Assembly (NCBI GenBank): GCA_964643965.1
Contig: CAZXVH010000030.1
Coordinates: forward strand, 1 to 45,389
Length of the DNA stretch: 45,389 nt
From: GCA-2746795 sp964643965
GTDB taxonomy: Bacteria; Chloroflexota; Anaerolineae; Promineifilales; Promineifilaceae
Reading direction: 5' to 3'
Positions 23,601 through 30,945 of this stretch are shown piece by piece (the stretch's first letter is position 1; the number at the start of each line of letters is the position of its first letter). Below the pieces are notes generated by a model. The model saw nothing but the letters and a program-made list of their open reading frames with translations, was not told where the DNA came from and made no database searches. The position numbers and the translations under genes were made by a program.

Positions 23601-23742
23601 GGGTTTTGGCGGGGTTCTGCTGGCCATCCTCTTTCACGGGCTGGTGGATCACAGTTTTTTCCTGGTGGATTTGGCGTATAGTTTTATGCTGGTATTGGGA
23701 ACGGCCGCTTGGTTGGCGTCGCCAGAAACTGCAAATACGTAA
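20605..23742 (+). CDS. Fusion of a glycoside-hydrolase-like domain with an O-antigen ligase/polymerase-like membrane domain
   Basis: A 1045-residue protein. After a membrane helix (about 8-28), residues 45-370 form a TIM-barrel glycosidase-like domain with IQQYIIWDEPNL (acid/base Glu region, usually NEPN). The expected nucleophile segment reads WAGNWGWNS, with no Glu before GW, so the barrel may be catalytically dead. Residues about 380-495 look like a beta-sandwich. From about 500 to the end there are some 12 membrane segments with the Wzy_C/WaaL signatures LTFSKGAL and NHPHNIFLDFATRLG. The likely site of action is the outer face of the membrane, polymerising or attaching glycan. Residues 673-695 are encoded by a repeat-like insert. 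Five palindrome copies lie inside. Confidence 0.75.
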   Translation: MLTPKRARLLCFSLLLVALLSLLGLGALKNRQVFLTRGIPTALPGPIAHAGPQLGLNVYLNQYDDAELAENLAQIAEAGIQHVKQSFYYNQDFDWDEADRVITAVTDANLTLTPLLDGDPADAFAPPVNLNDYAQWAGEFAERYGDKIQQYIIWDEPNLTSHWGNQPVNPAEYAALLSAASAAIRQADADAIIIAAPLAPTEETGPQNLADHLYLQRLYEEGAGDAFDAAAGKPYGFHTGPDDRTVANDSLNFSRLILLREVMARNGDADKALWAGNWGWNSLPVGWTGDPSPWGQATAEEQATRTVAALDRAAREWPWAGVLFLENWEPDAPEEDAHWGFSVKERLESGDWNALNLQPQNAALPGFHLASPNDPAQVYEGGWRFSPEFGADISETAEGEAPDRVTFTFWGTEAGLRVRRANFRARLNVLVDGQPANALPPDENGAALVLTAPDENEDFLTIVPVATNLAPGIHTLEITANRGWNQWALNGFSVRYAPPIPVSLMWALAGTAVFAFLLALYTASRAQWGVWLRQKSNWYAGLSDKVQVGITAVTAAIVALTGWLTWGAEAASLYRRLSDGGQIALTAGAAAIFYAAPSFYVYVVALLVLFLLIYFRPTWGVALIAFCIPFYVPPLPKAIFQFRFSPVEIFTWVTLGAWLLRAISDWRFSIDNSKPVSRREAGAQREFKKSASSAKSADISVFAFVIVATVSLFFTERLGVATNEWRMVIVEPALFYLLLRGVKLKEQEMWVVLDAFVMSGLALALFGLWQFVFDPDSLITAEGGLLRVRAIFGSPNNLALYLGRILPLLFAMLLLGQTNGNRRWLYSLFLIPMGLATLLTFSKGALILGLPVAFLYIFWRWQQVNGRSTWPWLILFGVLGVAAFVLALQIPQIAGRIDPRSQTSFFRLHLWQASLNMVKEKPWFGVGLDNFLYAYRGRYILDAAWQEPNLNHPHNIFLDFATRLGILGLITGVWLFWEAGKRLWRRAEGETAVWRPVLVGFGGVLLAILFHGLVDHSFFLVDLAYSFMLVLGTAAWLASPETANT
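22628..22694. repeat. Repeat-like insert in the O-antigen-ligase-type gene
   Basis: Segments such as TCTCACGCAGAGAGG, GCGCAAAGAG and ATCTGCGTCGTCTGCGAAATC have the GCG-spaced repetitive look of dispersed intergenic elements, yet they are read in frame. They give a Lys/Arg/Ser/Ala-rich cytoplasmic-type loop (KSASSAKSAD) between membrane helices. Confidence 0.5.
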
Positions 23743-23774
23743 CTTTGGCAAAACGGCCGTGTTTTCCCTTATGG

Positions 23775-23796
23775 TTCTACCAAGTTCGTGGTAGAA
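23775..23796. promoter_or_regulatory. Perfect hairpin/inverted repeat upstream of the acpP promoter
   Basis: TTCTACCA (23775-23782) and TGGTAGAA (23789-23796) form a perfect 8-bp inverted repeat around AGTTCG. It ends 7 bp before the -35 box of acpP. With no T tract after it, an operator or a weak terminator for the upstream gene are both possible. Confidence 0.45.
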
Positions 23797-23803
23797 TTGC
23801 CGC

Positions 23804-23831
23804 TTGACAACTCGTCACCTGTCTCTACAAT
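23804..23831 (+). promoter_or_regulatory. Sigma-70-type promoter of acpP
   Basis: TTGACA (23804-23809) and TACAAT (23826-23831) with a 16-bp spacer, 42 bp upstream of the acpP start codon: an almost consensus housekeeping promoter. Confidence 0.75.
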
Positions 23832-23873
23832 TTAGCAGTTGACTTAAAGATACCCTTGAAGGAGAAAATTTTA

Positions 23874-24113
23874 ATGAGCGACACACCAGAACGTGTAACA
23901 GCCATCATTGTCGATTTATTGGGCGTGGAAGAAGCAGAAGTAGTACCGGCAGCCCGTTTCCGGGAAGATTTGGAAGCCGACTCGTTGGACCTCGTCGAAC
24001 TGATTATGGCCTTCGAAGAAGAGTTCGATGGCGAAATTTCAGACGAAGAAGCCCAGAAAATCACAACGGTGGGTGAAGCCATCACCTACATCAACGAACG
24101 GATGCGTTCCTAA
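23874..24113 (+). CDS. acpP: Acyl carrier protein
   Basis: A 79-residue acidic four-helix protein with the phosphopantetheine site EADSLDLVELIMAFEEEFD; Ser near position 38 is the prosthetic-group attachment residue. It carries growing acyl chains in type II fatty-acid synthesis in the cytoplasm. The start ATG 23874 has AAGGAG 9 nt upstream. It is a single gene under a near-consensus promoter, without fab genes next to it in this window. Confidence 0.95.
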   Translation: MSDTPERVTAIIVDLLGVEEAEVVPAARFREDLEADSLDLVELIMAFEEEFDGEISDEEAQKITTVGEAITYINERMRS

Positions 24114-24151
24114 CCCACACACAAAACAAAAATTTAAGCAGACGATAGCTT

Positions 24152-24205
24152 ACAAATAAATGAGGCGCTGCGGAGTTTTCATCGTCCCATTTGTTTGTGG
24201 GCTAT
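24152..24205 (+). terminator. Possible terminator after acpP
   Basis: ACAAATAAATG (24152-24162) pairs with CATTTGTTTGT (24188-24198) with one G-T wobble, enclosing a GC-rich loop; GGGCTATTTTC follows. A competing pairing, GACGAT (24141-24146) with ATCGTC (24181-24186), cannot form at the same time. The remaining sequence to 24330 shows no gene. Confidence 0.4.
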
Positions 24206-24330
24206 TTTCTTATGGTGAAGCTGCCAAAGCAGAAACAGTAACGTATAAGAGATTACACTGCCCCGAATGCTGCCCATTTCAATTTTAGATGACGTACCGG
24301 GGCAGGAAATAGTTTTCCAATATTTTAGTC

Positions 24331-24627
24331 CTACCCATATTTCGCTTCGCTTTCTTTTAAAACTTCAAGTTCAACATTAAATATTTCTGTTCTTGATACC
24401 AATTGGTAATGTTTTTCATCCACGATGTTCAATCTTAATATTTCATCTTCTTCTCGAATCGCCAGTTCTAATAATGCCACATTATTTTCACCGGTGTTAT
24501 TAACAGTTGTGCGAAGATGGTTTTGAACGGAGTAACAGGTCAATCCAGTAAAAACATCAATCAGGCGATTATAACGGGCACGGGTAAGCAATGCTTGTTC
24601 ATCTGTTCCAGGCGCATAATGTCGCAC
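24331..24627 (-). pseudogene. Internally deleted remnant of an endonuclease-like protein
   Basis: The 98-residue frame joins two blocks, DEQALLTRARYNRLIDVFTG (with TCYSVQNHLRTTV) and EEDEILRLNIVDEKHYQLVS. From memory, these blocks occur far apart in a larger restriction-endonuclease-like protein, where a longer middle segment holding the putative catalytic residues separates them. Here only a short NNTGENNVALLEL lies between them, so the core appears to be lost. The frame opens with GTG 24627 and lacks a ribosome site. I am moderately sure that it is a remnant and not sure of the family name. Confidence 0.4.
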
Positions 24628-24671
24628 AATTTATACAACAATGCCGTTTTTAGGTCATTTGTTCGATTATA

Positions 24672-24881
24672 TTAAATCCGACAGAGGAATCCCAATTTGA
24701 TGAAATTATCTTTTTTGGCATGGTTCATTTTTGATCCAAAGTGCCTTAACAGTCGAGTAACTGTTTTACCAGACTTATTACACACATCCCTCAGATGCGC
24801 TTTGATGGTATGTTCTGTCAGGCGTAAGCCGTGTTTAGGCCACGTTTTTTCTACGGCCGTCTGCTTTTGTTCGCCCCTCAT
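24672..24881 (-). pseudogene. Possible remnant of a LuxR-type HTH domain
   Basis: A 69-residue frame contains LRLTEHTIKAHLRDVCNKSG, which resembles the recognition-helix region of LuxR-type response regulators (usually SxxTVKxHLxxIxxKLG). The residues on either side do not continue the domain. It lies divergently 23 bp from a membrane-protein gene. It may equally be chance. Confidence 0.3.
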
Positions 24882-24904
24882 CTAAAATCCGCTATGATCA
24901 GGCC

Positions 24905-26254
24905 ATGCGTAAACACAGCTTTCTCATCTTGATCTTGCTGCTTTACCTGGGCCTGGGCGCTTTGTATGCAGTCAACACTCCGGCCTGGCAAGCCCCAGAT
25001 GAACCGGCCCATTACAACTATGTGCGCCAGTTGGCAAACGGCCGTTTTCCCCTCATTGAGCCAGGCGATTACGATCAGGCATACATCATGAAAGTGGTCT
25101 TTTCCACGCCTGCCTTCCCGCCTGAAGTCTCGCTGGCGCCCCTGTCTTACGAAGATTGGCAGCCGCCGCTCTATTACTTGCTGCAAACGCCGCTGTTCCT
25201 GGCCACCGGCGGTTCGCTAACGGCAATGCGTCTCTTTTCGCTGCTCATGGGAGCAGGGGTAATGATCCTGGCTTATGTGCTGGCGGGGGATCTGTTTCCG
25301 GGGCAAAGATGGCTGGCGTGGACAACGGCCGTTTTCGTGGCCTTTCTGCCGCAGCATCTCGCCATCATGGCCTCAGCCAACAACGACGCCCTGGCGGAGT
25401 TAATTATCGCCGCGGTGTTGGTGGTGTTGGTGCGTTGGCTACAAATTAGAGAGTGGAGAGTAGAGGGTGGGGACGCCAGCTCTCTACTCTCCACTTTCTA
25501 CTCTCCCTCCGGCAAATATCTGATTATTCTCGGTCTTCTCCTCGGCCTCGGCTTTCTCAGCAAAGGCACGGTTTACCCCTTGTCCCTGTTGGTGGCGCTG
25601 ACGGTGTTGTGGCGTTTTTGGGGGCAGTGGCGCAGCTTTATCAAAGCGGGGTTCCTGGTGGCGATCCCGGCGTTTGCCCTGGGCGCGTTGTGGTGGCTGC
25701 GTAATGTGATCGTCTATGGCGGGCTGGATGTGCTGGGCAAAGCTGCCCATGACAGGGTGGTGGTGGGCCAACCGCGTACCGCAGAATGGATTGCCGCCAA
25801 AGGGCTTGAAGCGACTCTGCAAGAATTTGTGATGACGACGTTTAACAGTTTTTGGGGGCAATTTGGCTGGATGACGCATCCCCTGGACGGCCGTTTCTAT
25901 CCTATTCTCTGGCTGTTTACCGCTATCTGGCTGGTGGGGCTGGTCGTCGCTTTGCTCAACTGGTGGGATAGAAAGCAGCCGCCAGTCGCCGCTGTGATGG
26001 TTTTGTTTGGTACATTTTTGCTGACGCTGGCTGTCCATATCGGCTACAACCTCACCTTTGTGCAGCATCAAGGGCGCTACTTGTTTCCGGCGCTGCTGCC
26101 CATTGGGGTGGGGGTGGCGGTGGGACTGGGGGTGTGGCAACGGCCGTTTATCCGGCGCTGGGGGTGGTTCAAATACACCCTACCGCTGGGTCTGGGTTTG
26201 CTGTTGATTGGTCTGAACATGTGGGTGATTTTTCGCCTGCTGCCCCAGCTTTAG
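24905..26254 (+). CDS. GT39/DUF2142-like membrane glycosyltransferase
   Basis: A 449-residue polytopic protein with an N-terminal membrane helix followed by TPAWQAPDEPAHYNYVRQL. The DE pair sits in the first outer loop, as in polyprenyl-phosphate-sugar-dependent transferases (GT-C fold). About ten more hydrophobic helices follow. It is expected to transfer a sugar at the outer face of the membrane, like the larger relative at 15176-17284. An in-frame heptad element encodes residues about 182-202 (WRVEGGDASSLLSTFYSPSG), in a loop between helices. Three palindrome copies lie inside (25037, 25324, 26139). Confidence 0.75.
   Translation: MRKHSFLILILLLYLGLGALYAVNTPAWQAPDEPAHYNYVRQLANGRFPLIEPGDYDQAYIMKVVFSTPAFPPEVSLAPLSYEDWQPPLYYLLQTPLFLATGGSLTAMRLFSLLMGAGVMILAYVLAGDLFPGQRWLAWTTAVFVAFLPQHLAIMASANNDALAELIIAAVLVVLVRWLQIREWRVEGGDASSLLSTFYSPSGKYLIILGLLLGLGFLSKGTVYPLSLLVALTVLWRFWGQWRSFIKAGFLVAIPAFALGALWWLRNVIVYGGLDVLGKAAHDRVVVGQPRTAEWIAAKGLEATLQEFVMTTFNSFWGQFGWMTHPLDGRFYPILWLFTAIWLVGLVVALLNWWDRKQPPVAAVMVLFGTFLLTLAVHIGYNLTFVQHQGRYLFPALLPIGVGVAVGLGVWQRPFIRRWGWFKYTLPLGLGLLLIGLNMWVIFRLLPQL
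25448..25510. repeat. Palindromic heptad element inside a glycosyltransferase gene
   Basis: Nine 7-bp units: AGAGAGT, GGAGAGT, AGAGGGT, GGGGACG, CCAGCTC, TCTACTC, TCCACTT, TCTACTC, TCCCTCC. The left GGAGAGT-type arm is complementary to the right TCTACTC/TCCACTT arm. The length is a multiple of both 3 and 7 (63 bp), so it leaves the reading frame intact. Confidence 0.9.
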
Positions 26255-26329
26255 GCCGACGCCAATTAAAAAGTACACGGGTAGATTTTCCTTTGTTCCT
26301 TTCTCCCCTTGTTGCTTTGTATAAAGATT

Positions 26330-27088
26330 TCAGGTCGGCTTCCGGCCGTCATACCCTCTAGCGCCCCACGCTGCATACAACATCACCGACCCGGCCACCG
26401 CCGCGTTGAGCGACGCCACATGACCGCGCATCGGTAATTCCACAATCAGGTCACAACTTTCACGCACCAGGCGGCGCAGGCCATCTCCCTCATGCCCCAC
26501 CACAATGCCCAGCGGCATATCCAGGTCAACGGCGTCCAGCGCTTGTGCCCCTTCGCCCATGTCCAGGCCGGCCAGCCACACGCCGCGCTCTTGCAATTCA
26601 CGCATGCTCTGCACCAGATTCGTCACCTGGGTGATGAGCAAATGTTCAGTGGCGCCCACGGAGAAATTGGTAACGGCCGTTGTAATATCCGGCGCTCGTC
26701 GATCTTGCAAAATTACGCCATGTACGCCACAAATCTCGGCCGTACGCAGCAGCGTCCCGATATTTTGCGGCCCATGCAGCAAATCCAGCAGCAGGATAAA
26801 CGGCTTCTCATCTCGCAGCGCCGCCAGGTTCATGATTTCATCCAGGTTGCTGTAAAGATAAGGTCCCACCTCCAGCAGCACCCCTTGATGGCTGCTATCT
26901 TGCGCCATCTGGCCCAGCTCTTGTTTGGCCACCGTTTTGAAGGGAATATGACGGGCTTTGGCCGCATCAAAAATGGGCTGAGTCAGTTTCCTGTCCAGCC
27001 CTTTTTGCAGCCACAATCGGTAAATTTCGCGGCGGCGGCCGCGCAGCGCTTCCAGCACGGTGTTCCGCCGCATCAAATAGTCACTCAT
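26330..27088 (-). CDS. rlmB: 23S rRNA 2'-O-ribose methyltransferase, TrmH/RlmB family
   Basis: A 252-residue SpoU-family enzyme. The N-terminal substrate-binding domain begins RRNTVLEALRGRRREI. The trefoil-knot domain contains all three SpoU motifs: GPQNIGTLLRTAE (about 104-116), GIVVGHEGDGLRR and LPMRGHVASLNAAVAGSVMLY. RlmB methylates G2251 of 23S rRNA using SAM. It lies one base after the stop of the upstream hypothetical gene, in a co-transcribed set with cysS, matching the cysS-rlmB association known in Bacillus. A palindrome copy is at 26672. Confidence 0.88.
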   Translation of the reverse strand: MSDYLMRRNTVLEALRGRRREIYRLWLQKGLDRKLTQPIFDAAKARHIPFKTVAKQELGQMAQDSSHQGVLLEVGPYLYSNLDEIMNLAALRDEKPFILLLDLLHGPQNIGTLLRTAEICGVHGVILQDRRAPDITTAVTNFSVGATEHLLITQVTNLVQSMRELQERGVWLAGLDMGEGAQALDAVDLDMPLGIVVGHEGDGLRRLVRESCDLIVELPMRGHVASLNAAVAGSVMLYAAWGARGYDGRKPT

Positions 27089-27089
27089 T

Positions 27090-27818
27090 TTATGATTCGT
27101 CTAACGCTTCCCAAATGCGCAGCGTCACGTTTTCCATGGTTTCCTGGGTAGCAGATTGAACCACCATTTTGCCTGTATCCGGGTCCAGATAGCCCAGCCA
27201 GCAGGTGTCTGTGCTTTTCAGGCCACGCAGCTCTCGTTCTGCGCTCAACCGGTCATTTTGGTAAAACTTGAAGACCAGACGGCCGTGCCATTCCTGGGTG
27301 CTTATGGAGTGAGCCAGATCAACGGCTTCAAACTTCTCCATGCCAGCCGCTTCTAAAACCATTTCACCACTGACCTTATGCCAATTAGTGAGCAGATAGC
27401 GCACATCGATAAAATCTTCACGGTCCAACACCACCCGCAAATTCTCTGTTTGGGATGAAGGGCGCAGAGGCAGCACAGAGGCAGCCTTATCAAAGAGTGT
27501 CTCCAGGCTATCTATTGTGGAAAGTTCATAGGTATTGGAAACGGCCGTTAACGAGGCAAACTGATCCCCGGCCACATAAAACCATGCTTCTTCTTGCACC
27601 ACATTATCTACACCAAAACGAATGGCATGAACGACGCTATGAGGATGTGCCAGCAGTTGGCCTAAAGCCAGTTCCTCTGGATTAAAATCACCATCTGGCA
27701 ACGTTTCGCCACTTGCTAATGGGGGTAAAAACTCATCGCTGATGCCCTGAGCGGTAGCTGCACCGGCTTGTTTGAGCAACGCCAACAATTCTTCTCGCGG
27801 CAAGGTATAGGTTTTCAT
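27090..27818 (-). CDS. Hypothetical protein between cysS and rlmB
   Basis: A 242-residue soluble protein that I do not recognise. It begins MKTYTLPREELLALLKQAG and carries the segments LRVVLDREDFIDVRYLLTN and GRLVFKFYQNDRLSAERELRG; no membrane segment or signal peptide is present. ATG 27818 is chosen because AGGAGG lies 6 nt upstream; a second ATG immediately after that site (27824) is too close to it. It lies 46 bp downstream of cysS and 1 bp before rlmB, so it is co-transcribed with translation and rRNA-modification genes. In Bacillus this position is held by mrnC, but no RNase III motif is visible here. Confidence 0.7.
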   Translation of the reverse strand: MKTYTLPREELLALLKQAGAATAQGISDEFLPPLASGETLPDGDFNPEELALGQLLAHPHSVVHAIRFGVDNVVQEEAWFYVAGDQFASLTAVSNTYELSTIDSLETLFDKAASVLPLRPSSQTENLRVVLDREDFIDVRYLLTNWHKVSGEMVLEAAGMEKFEAVDLAHSISTQEWHGRLVFKFYQNDRLSAERELRGLKSTDTCWLGYLDPDTGKMVVQSATQETMENVTLRIWEALDES

Positions 27819-27864
27819 ATGCATCCTCCTGATAGATATATAAAACAAGGGATAGGGTTATTAT

Positions 27865-29307
27865 TTACTCAAGTTTCCAAATTGTACCATCAGCGCGATC
27901 TTCCAGAACCACCCCCAATGTTTTGAGTTGATCCCGAATCTGGTCAGAAGTAGCCCACTCTTTTTGGGCGCGGGCCTGAGCGCGGAGATCGATGAGCAGG
28001 CGAATGAGGCCATCTTCCCGCTCGGCGCTGGCGCTGGCCTCTGCCTGATCGGGCACGATGCCGAGGACATCGCCGCCTAATTCACGGTAGAGTTCATCAA
28101 TCGCTGTGAGCGTTCCCTTTGTATGTGGCCCTTTTTCATTAACCAGGGTATTTACCTGCCGGGTTAAATCTTGCAGCACAGCCAGAGCGGCGGGCGCATT
28201 AAAATCATCATCCATCTTTTCAATAAAGTTGTATTTAGTCTCAGCTAACAGATCGAGGACAGCTGGATCCGCTTCACCGTCAGCCGCGCTGCGCAGCTGC
28301 TCCCGCACCAGGCTGACGGCGCCCCACAAACGCAGCCACCCTTTATTGGCCGCCTCAATTGCTTCGTCGGAGAAGTCGATGGGGCTGCTGTAATGGCTGG
28401 AGAGGACAAAGGTACGGATCGCTTCTGGCCGGTATTTTGCCAGCGCTTCTCTGATGGTGAGGGTATTACCCAGGCTCTTGCTCATCTTCACGCCATCCAG
28501 AGTGAGGGAGCCGGTGAGCATCCAGATGCGGGCAAATGGTTCGCCATGCGCCGCTTCACTTTGGGCGATTTCGCATTCATTATGGGGAAAGATGTTGTCG
28601 ATGCCGCCACCATGAATGTCAAAGGTGTGGCCCAGATATTTGTTCGCCATCGCCGAGCATTCCACATGCCAGCCGGGGAACCCTTCACCCCATGGGCTGG
28701 GCCAGTGCAAAATATGGTCAGGTTCCGCTTTTTTCCAGAGGGCAAAGTCTGCGCCATGCCGTTTTTCGGTGCGCACCCCGATGCGGGCGCCTTCTTCCAG
28801 CTCTTCGACGATACGGCCGCTCAGTTTGCCATATTCGGGAAAACTGGGTACGTCGAAGTAGACGGAGCCGTTCACTTCATACGCATGACCTTTTTCGATA
28901 AGCGTCTGTACCATCTCAATTTGTTCCGGGATGTGGCCGCTGGCGCGGGGGCTGATGTCGGGGCGCTGTACCCCGAGGGCGTCCATATCTTCAAAGTATT
29001 CGCGCATGTAGGTTTCCACCACCTGCATCGGGCCGGCGGAAAGCTGCCGTGCTTTTTTGAGGATGCGATCTTCGCCGGTGTCCAGCATATGACCCACATC
29101 CGTGATGTTTTGCACGTAGAGAACATCGTAACCGCTGTAGCGCAGGTAACGTACAATTACGTCGAAGCCGACGTAGGTTTTAGCATGGCCGATGTGGGAA
29201 TTGTCATAGACGGTGGGGCCGCAGACATACATGTTGACTTTGCCCGGCGTCAAGGGCACGAATTCTTCTTTTTTACGGGTAAGGACATTATAAATTTTTA
29301 GCGTCAT
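27865..29307 (-). CDS. cysS: Cysteinyl-tRNA synthetase
   Basis: A 480-residue class I synthetase. It has YVCGPTVYDNSHIGHAK with the zinc-ligand Cys29 and the HIGH motif, then WHVECSAM and HNECEIAQSEA (remaining zinc ligands), and KMSKSLGN near 269. The C-terminal anticodon-binding region follows. Length and motifs are normal for a complete enzyme that charges tRNA-Cys. It is the first gene of a minus-strand set with the hypothetical gene and rlmB; the PIN/TRAM gene lies 130 bp upstream. No exact AACGGCCGTT occurs within it, unlike most neighbours. Confidence 0.95.
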   Translation of the reverse strand: MTLKIYNVLTRKKEEFVPLTPGKVNMYVCGPTVYDNSHIGHAKTYVGFDVIVRYLRYSGYDVLYVQNITDVGHMLDTGEDRILKKARQLSAGPMQVVETYMREYFEDMDALGVQRPDISPRASGHIPEQIEMVQTLIEKGHAYEVNGSVYFDVPSFPEYGKLSGRIVEELEEGARIGVRTEKRHGADFALWKKAEPDHILHWPSPWGEGFPGWHVECSAMANKYLGHTFDIHGGGIDNIFPHNECEIAQSEAAHGEPFARIWMLTGSLTLDGVKMSKSLGNTLTIREALAKYRPEAIRTFVLSSHYSSPIDFSDEAIEAANKGWLRLWGAVSLVREQLRSAADGEADPAVLDLLAETKYNFIEKMDDDFNAPAALAVLQDLTRQVNTLVNEKGPHTKGTLTAIDELYRELGGDVLGIVPDQAEASASAEREDGLIRLLIDLRAQARAQKEWATSDQIRDQLKTLGVVLEDRADGTIWKLE

Positions 29308-29346
29308 AGCTGCTCCAATAGACGTGATGCGTGATGCGTATTGTAA

Positions 29347-29381
29347 CTGATTCCTGTTTACTTTTTACTGAAAACTGTTCA
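29347..29381. repeat. Half heptad element (CTGTTTA type)
   Basis: Five 7-bp units, CTGATTC, CTGTTTA, CTTTTTA, CTGAAAA and CTGTTCA, in the gap between the PIN/TRAM gene and cysS. They correspond to the right arm of the ACAGTNN family. The left side instead has two GCGTGAT-like heptads and no complementary arm. Confidence 0.7.
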
Positions 29382-29437
29382 CGGCGTTATGGCTGTGCAA
29401 ATTCAGCCTATCAACAAAACTTACGCCCATCCCTGCA

Positions 29438-30499
29438 TTATAAACGGGCAAAAATCATGCGGCCGGCGGCCGTTTGCAGCACTTTGGTAACGATGACACG
29501 GGTGGTAGCGTCAACCAGGTGGCTGCCATTTTCCACAACGACCATGGTACCATCTTCCAGGTAGCCCACCCCCTGATCCATTTCCCGGCCTTGTTGAATA
29601 ATCTGCACAGTGAGCGTTTCGCCCGGCAGAAAAATGGCTTTGACGGCGTTGGCTAAATCGTTGATGTTGAGAACGGTGACGCCTTGTAGCTCTGCCACCC
29701 GGTTAAGGTTGTAATCATTGGTCATGATGGGGCAGTGCAAATGGCGGGCCAACGCCACTAATTTGGTATCTGCTTCGCGGGCTTCGCTTTCGTCCATGTC
29801 GGTTATTTTGGTGAGGACGGGCGAATCGTTTTGCAGGTCTGATAAAATTTCCAGGCCGCGTCGGCCGCGCTGCCGGCGCATGGGGTCGGCGCTGTCGGCG
29901 ATATATTGCAGCTCTAGTAAGATGAAGTTGGGAATGAGCAGGGTGGCGCGAATAAAGCCAGTTTTGCTAATATCCAGAATGCGCCCATCAATGATGACGC
30001 TGGTATCCAGCAAGATGCGTGATTCTTTTTCTTCAACGATGACGGGATCGGATTTGGCGCTGCTGCCGGCAATCCGGTAGTTTTTGATGATAGCCTGAAG
30101 ATCAGCCTGCCTGGAAACGAGGATGACGACGCTGAGGTAGCAGAAAACAAATGCCGCAATGAGGGGCATGATCTGGCCGAAGGGAGTGGGCAACAACGAC
30201 AAGGGCAGCGTTAATAATGCTGCCGCTACCAACCCGAGGAATAAGCCGATGATAACGGCCGTTAACCGTTCAGGTGGCATGGCGCTCAGGCGGTGGGTGA
30301 TGTAGCGCAGGGGGCGGGTGGTGAAATAAGGGGCGAGAATCAGCCCTGCCAGAAACCCAAGCAGTCCCAGAACCAGCACATAAATTTCTGGCGGCGCGCC
30401 TAAATAGATGGCCAGGTTGCTGCCGGTCCAGCCTCCCAGGACGGCGCCCATAATGGCGCCAATCAGGCGAACAATAAATTCAAAACTGACAAACCCCAT
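29438..30499 (-). CDS. Membrane PIN-TRAM domain protein (YacL-like)
   Basis: A 353-residue protein with four membrane helices (about 8-28, 38-58, 78-102, 108-129). A PIN nuclease domain follows (RILLDTSVIIDGRILDI with Asp165 and Asp171; ILLELQYIAD; MTNDYNLN), and then a C-terminal TRAM domain (GETLTVQIIQQGREMDQGVGYLEDGTMVVV). PIN domains are Mg-dependent RNases and TRAM binds RNA. The family is conserved next to translation genes (yacL in Bacillus), consistent with cysS and rlmB downstream here. ATG 30499 has AAGGA 7 nt upstream and begins the first helix; the longer frame to 30586 lacks support. A terminator hairpin lies directly upstream. Confidence 0.88.
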   Translation of the reverse strand: MGFVSFEFIVRLIGAIMGAVLGGWTGSNLAIYLGAPPEIYVLVLGLLGFLAGLILAPYFTTRPLRYITHRLSAMPPERLTAVIIGLFLGLVAAALLTLPLSLLPTPFGQIMPLIAAFVFCYLSVVILVSRQADLQAIIKNYRIAGSSAKSDPVIVEEKESRILLDTSVIIDGRILDISKTGFIRATLLIPNFILLELQYIADSADPMRRQRGRRGLEILSDLQNDSPVLTKITDMDESEAREADTKLVALARHLHCPIMTNDYNLNRVAELQGVTVLNINDLANAVKAIFLPGETLTVQIIQQGREMDQGVGYLEDGTMVVVENGSHLVDATTRVIVTKVLQTAAGRMIFARL

Positions 30500-30945
30500 T
30501 ATGTTTCCTTGAGTCGTTGTTTTTGGGCGACTTGCCGCTCTGTCAACGATGGCAGATAAAAAGGGTGAATATGCCGTCTGGCACATTCACCCTGGTCATA
30601 ATAATGGACTCTGTTTTATGGAAAGAGATCGCTTGAAATAACCACTCAGGAGTTGTGTGGTAAAACTTGATTCAAGAGAAATACGTTATTCGGTTTTTAG
30701 ACAAAACAAGCAGCGACAACGCCAATTAACCTGATGTGTATTTCACTGAGTGATAAGACAAACCCCTTTCTTTTCTAGTGGCAGATGATGATTGAAAATA
30801 AAACAGATAAGACCAGAGAATAAATTATGTAATGATGCCCGATAGTATCACAGCGACCAGTCAGGAGCAAGACAATTGCAGGAGAAACAAAAGGCGCCAG
30901 GCGCAAATTTCTTATGCATTACCTGCCACCCACCACCACATCTCT
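30500..30945. other. Gene-free interval between VanW and PIN/TRAM genes
   Basis: 446 bp without a credible gene. It holds a strong minus-strand terminator (30556-30593) and, near 30896-30910, a small GC hairpin (GCGC on each side of a 3-nt loop) shortly after the VanW stop. The rest is AT-rich, with no promoter motif or RNA gene that I could support. The ORF running into it on the plus strand is antisense to VanW. Confidence 0.6.
30556..30593 (-). terminator. Rho-independent terminator upstream of the PIN/TRAM gene
   Basis: AGGGTGAAT (30562-30570) pairs with ATTCACCCT (30585-30593), and inside it TGCC pairs with GGCA around the loop GTCT. On the minus strand the stem is followed by TTTTTATC. 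It lies 353 nt past the VanW stop, so it ends either a long VanW 3' region or an unseen short transcript. Confidence 0.75.

Noticed and set aside
25484..26140. 218-residue minus-strand ORF
   Set aside because: Antisense to a membrane glycosyltransferase; His/Gln-rich composition typical of a shadow frame.
28393..29301. 302-residue plus-strand ORF
   Set aside because: It lies entirely antisense to cysS, which has full motifs; the ORF shows no family signature.
30594..30945. Hidden RNA gene in the 350-bp gap after VanW
   Set aside because: I could not find a tRNA cloverleaf, a promoter pair or a conserved RNA motif.
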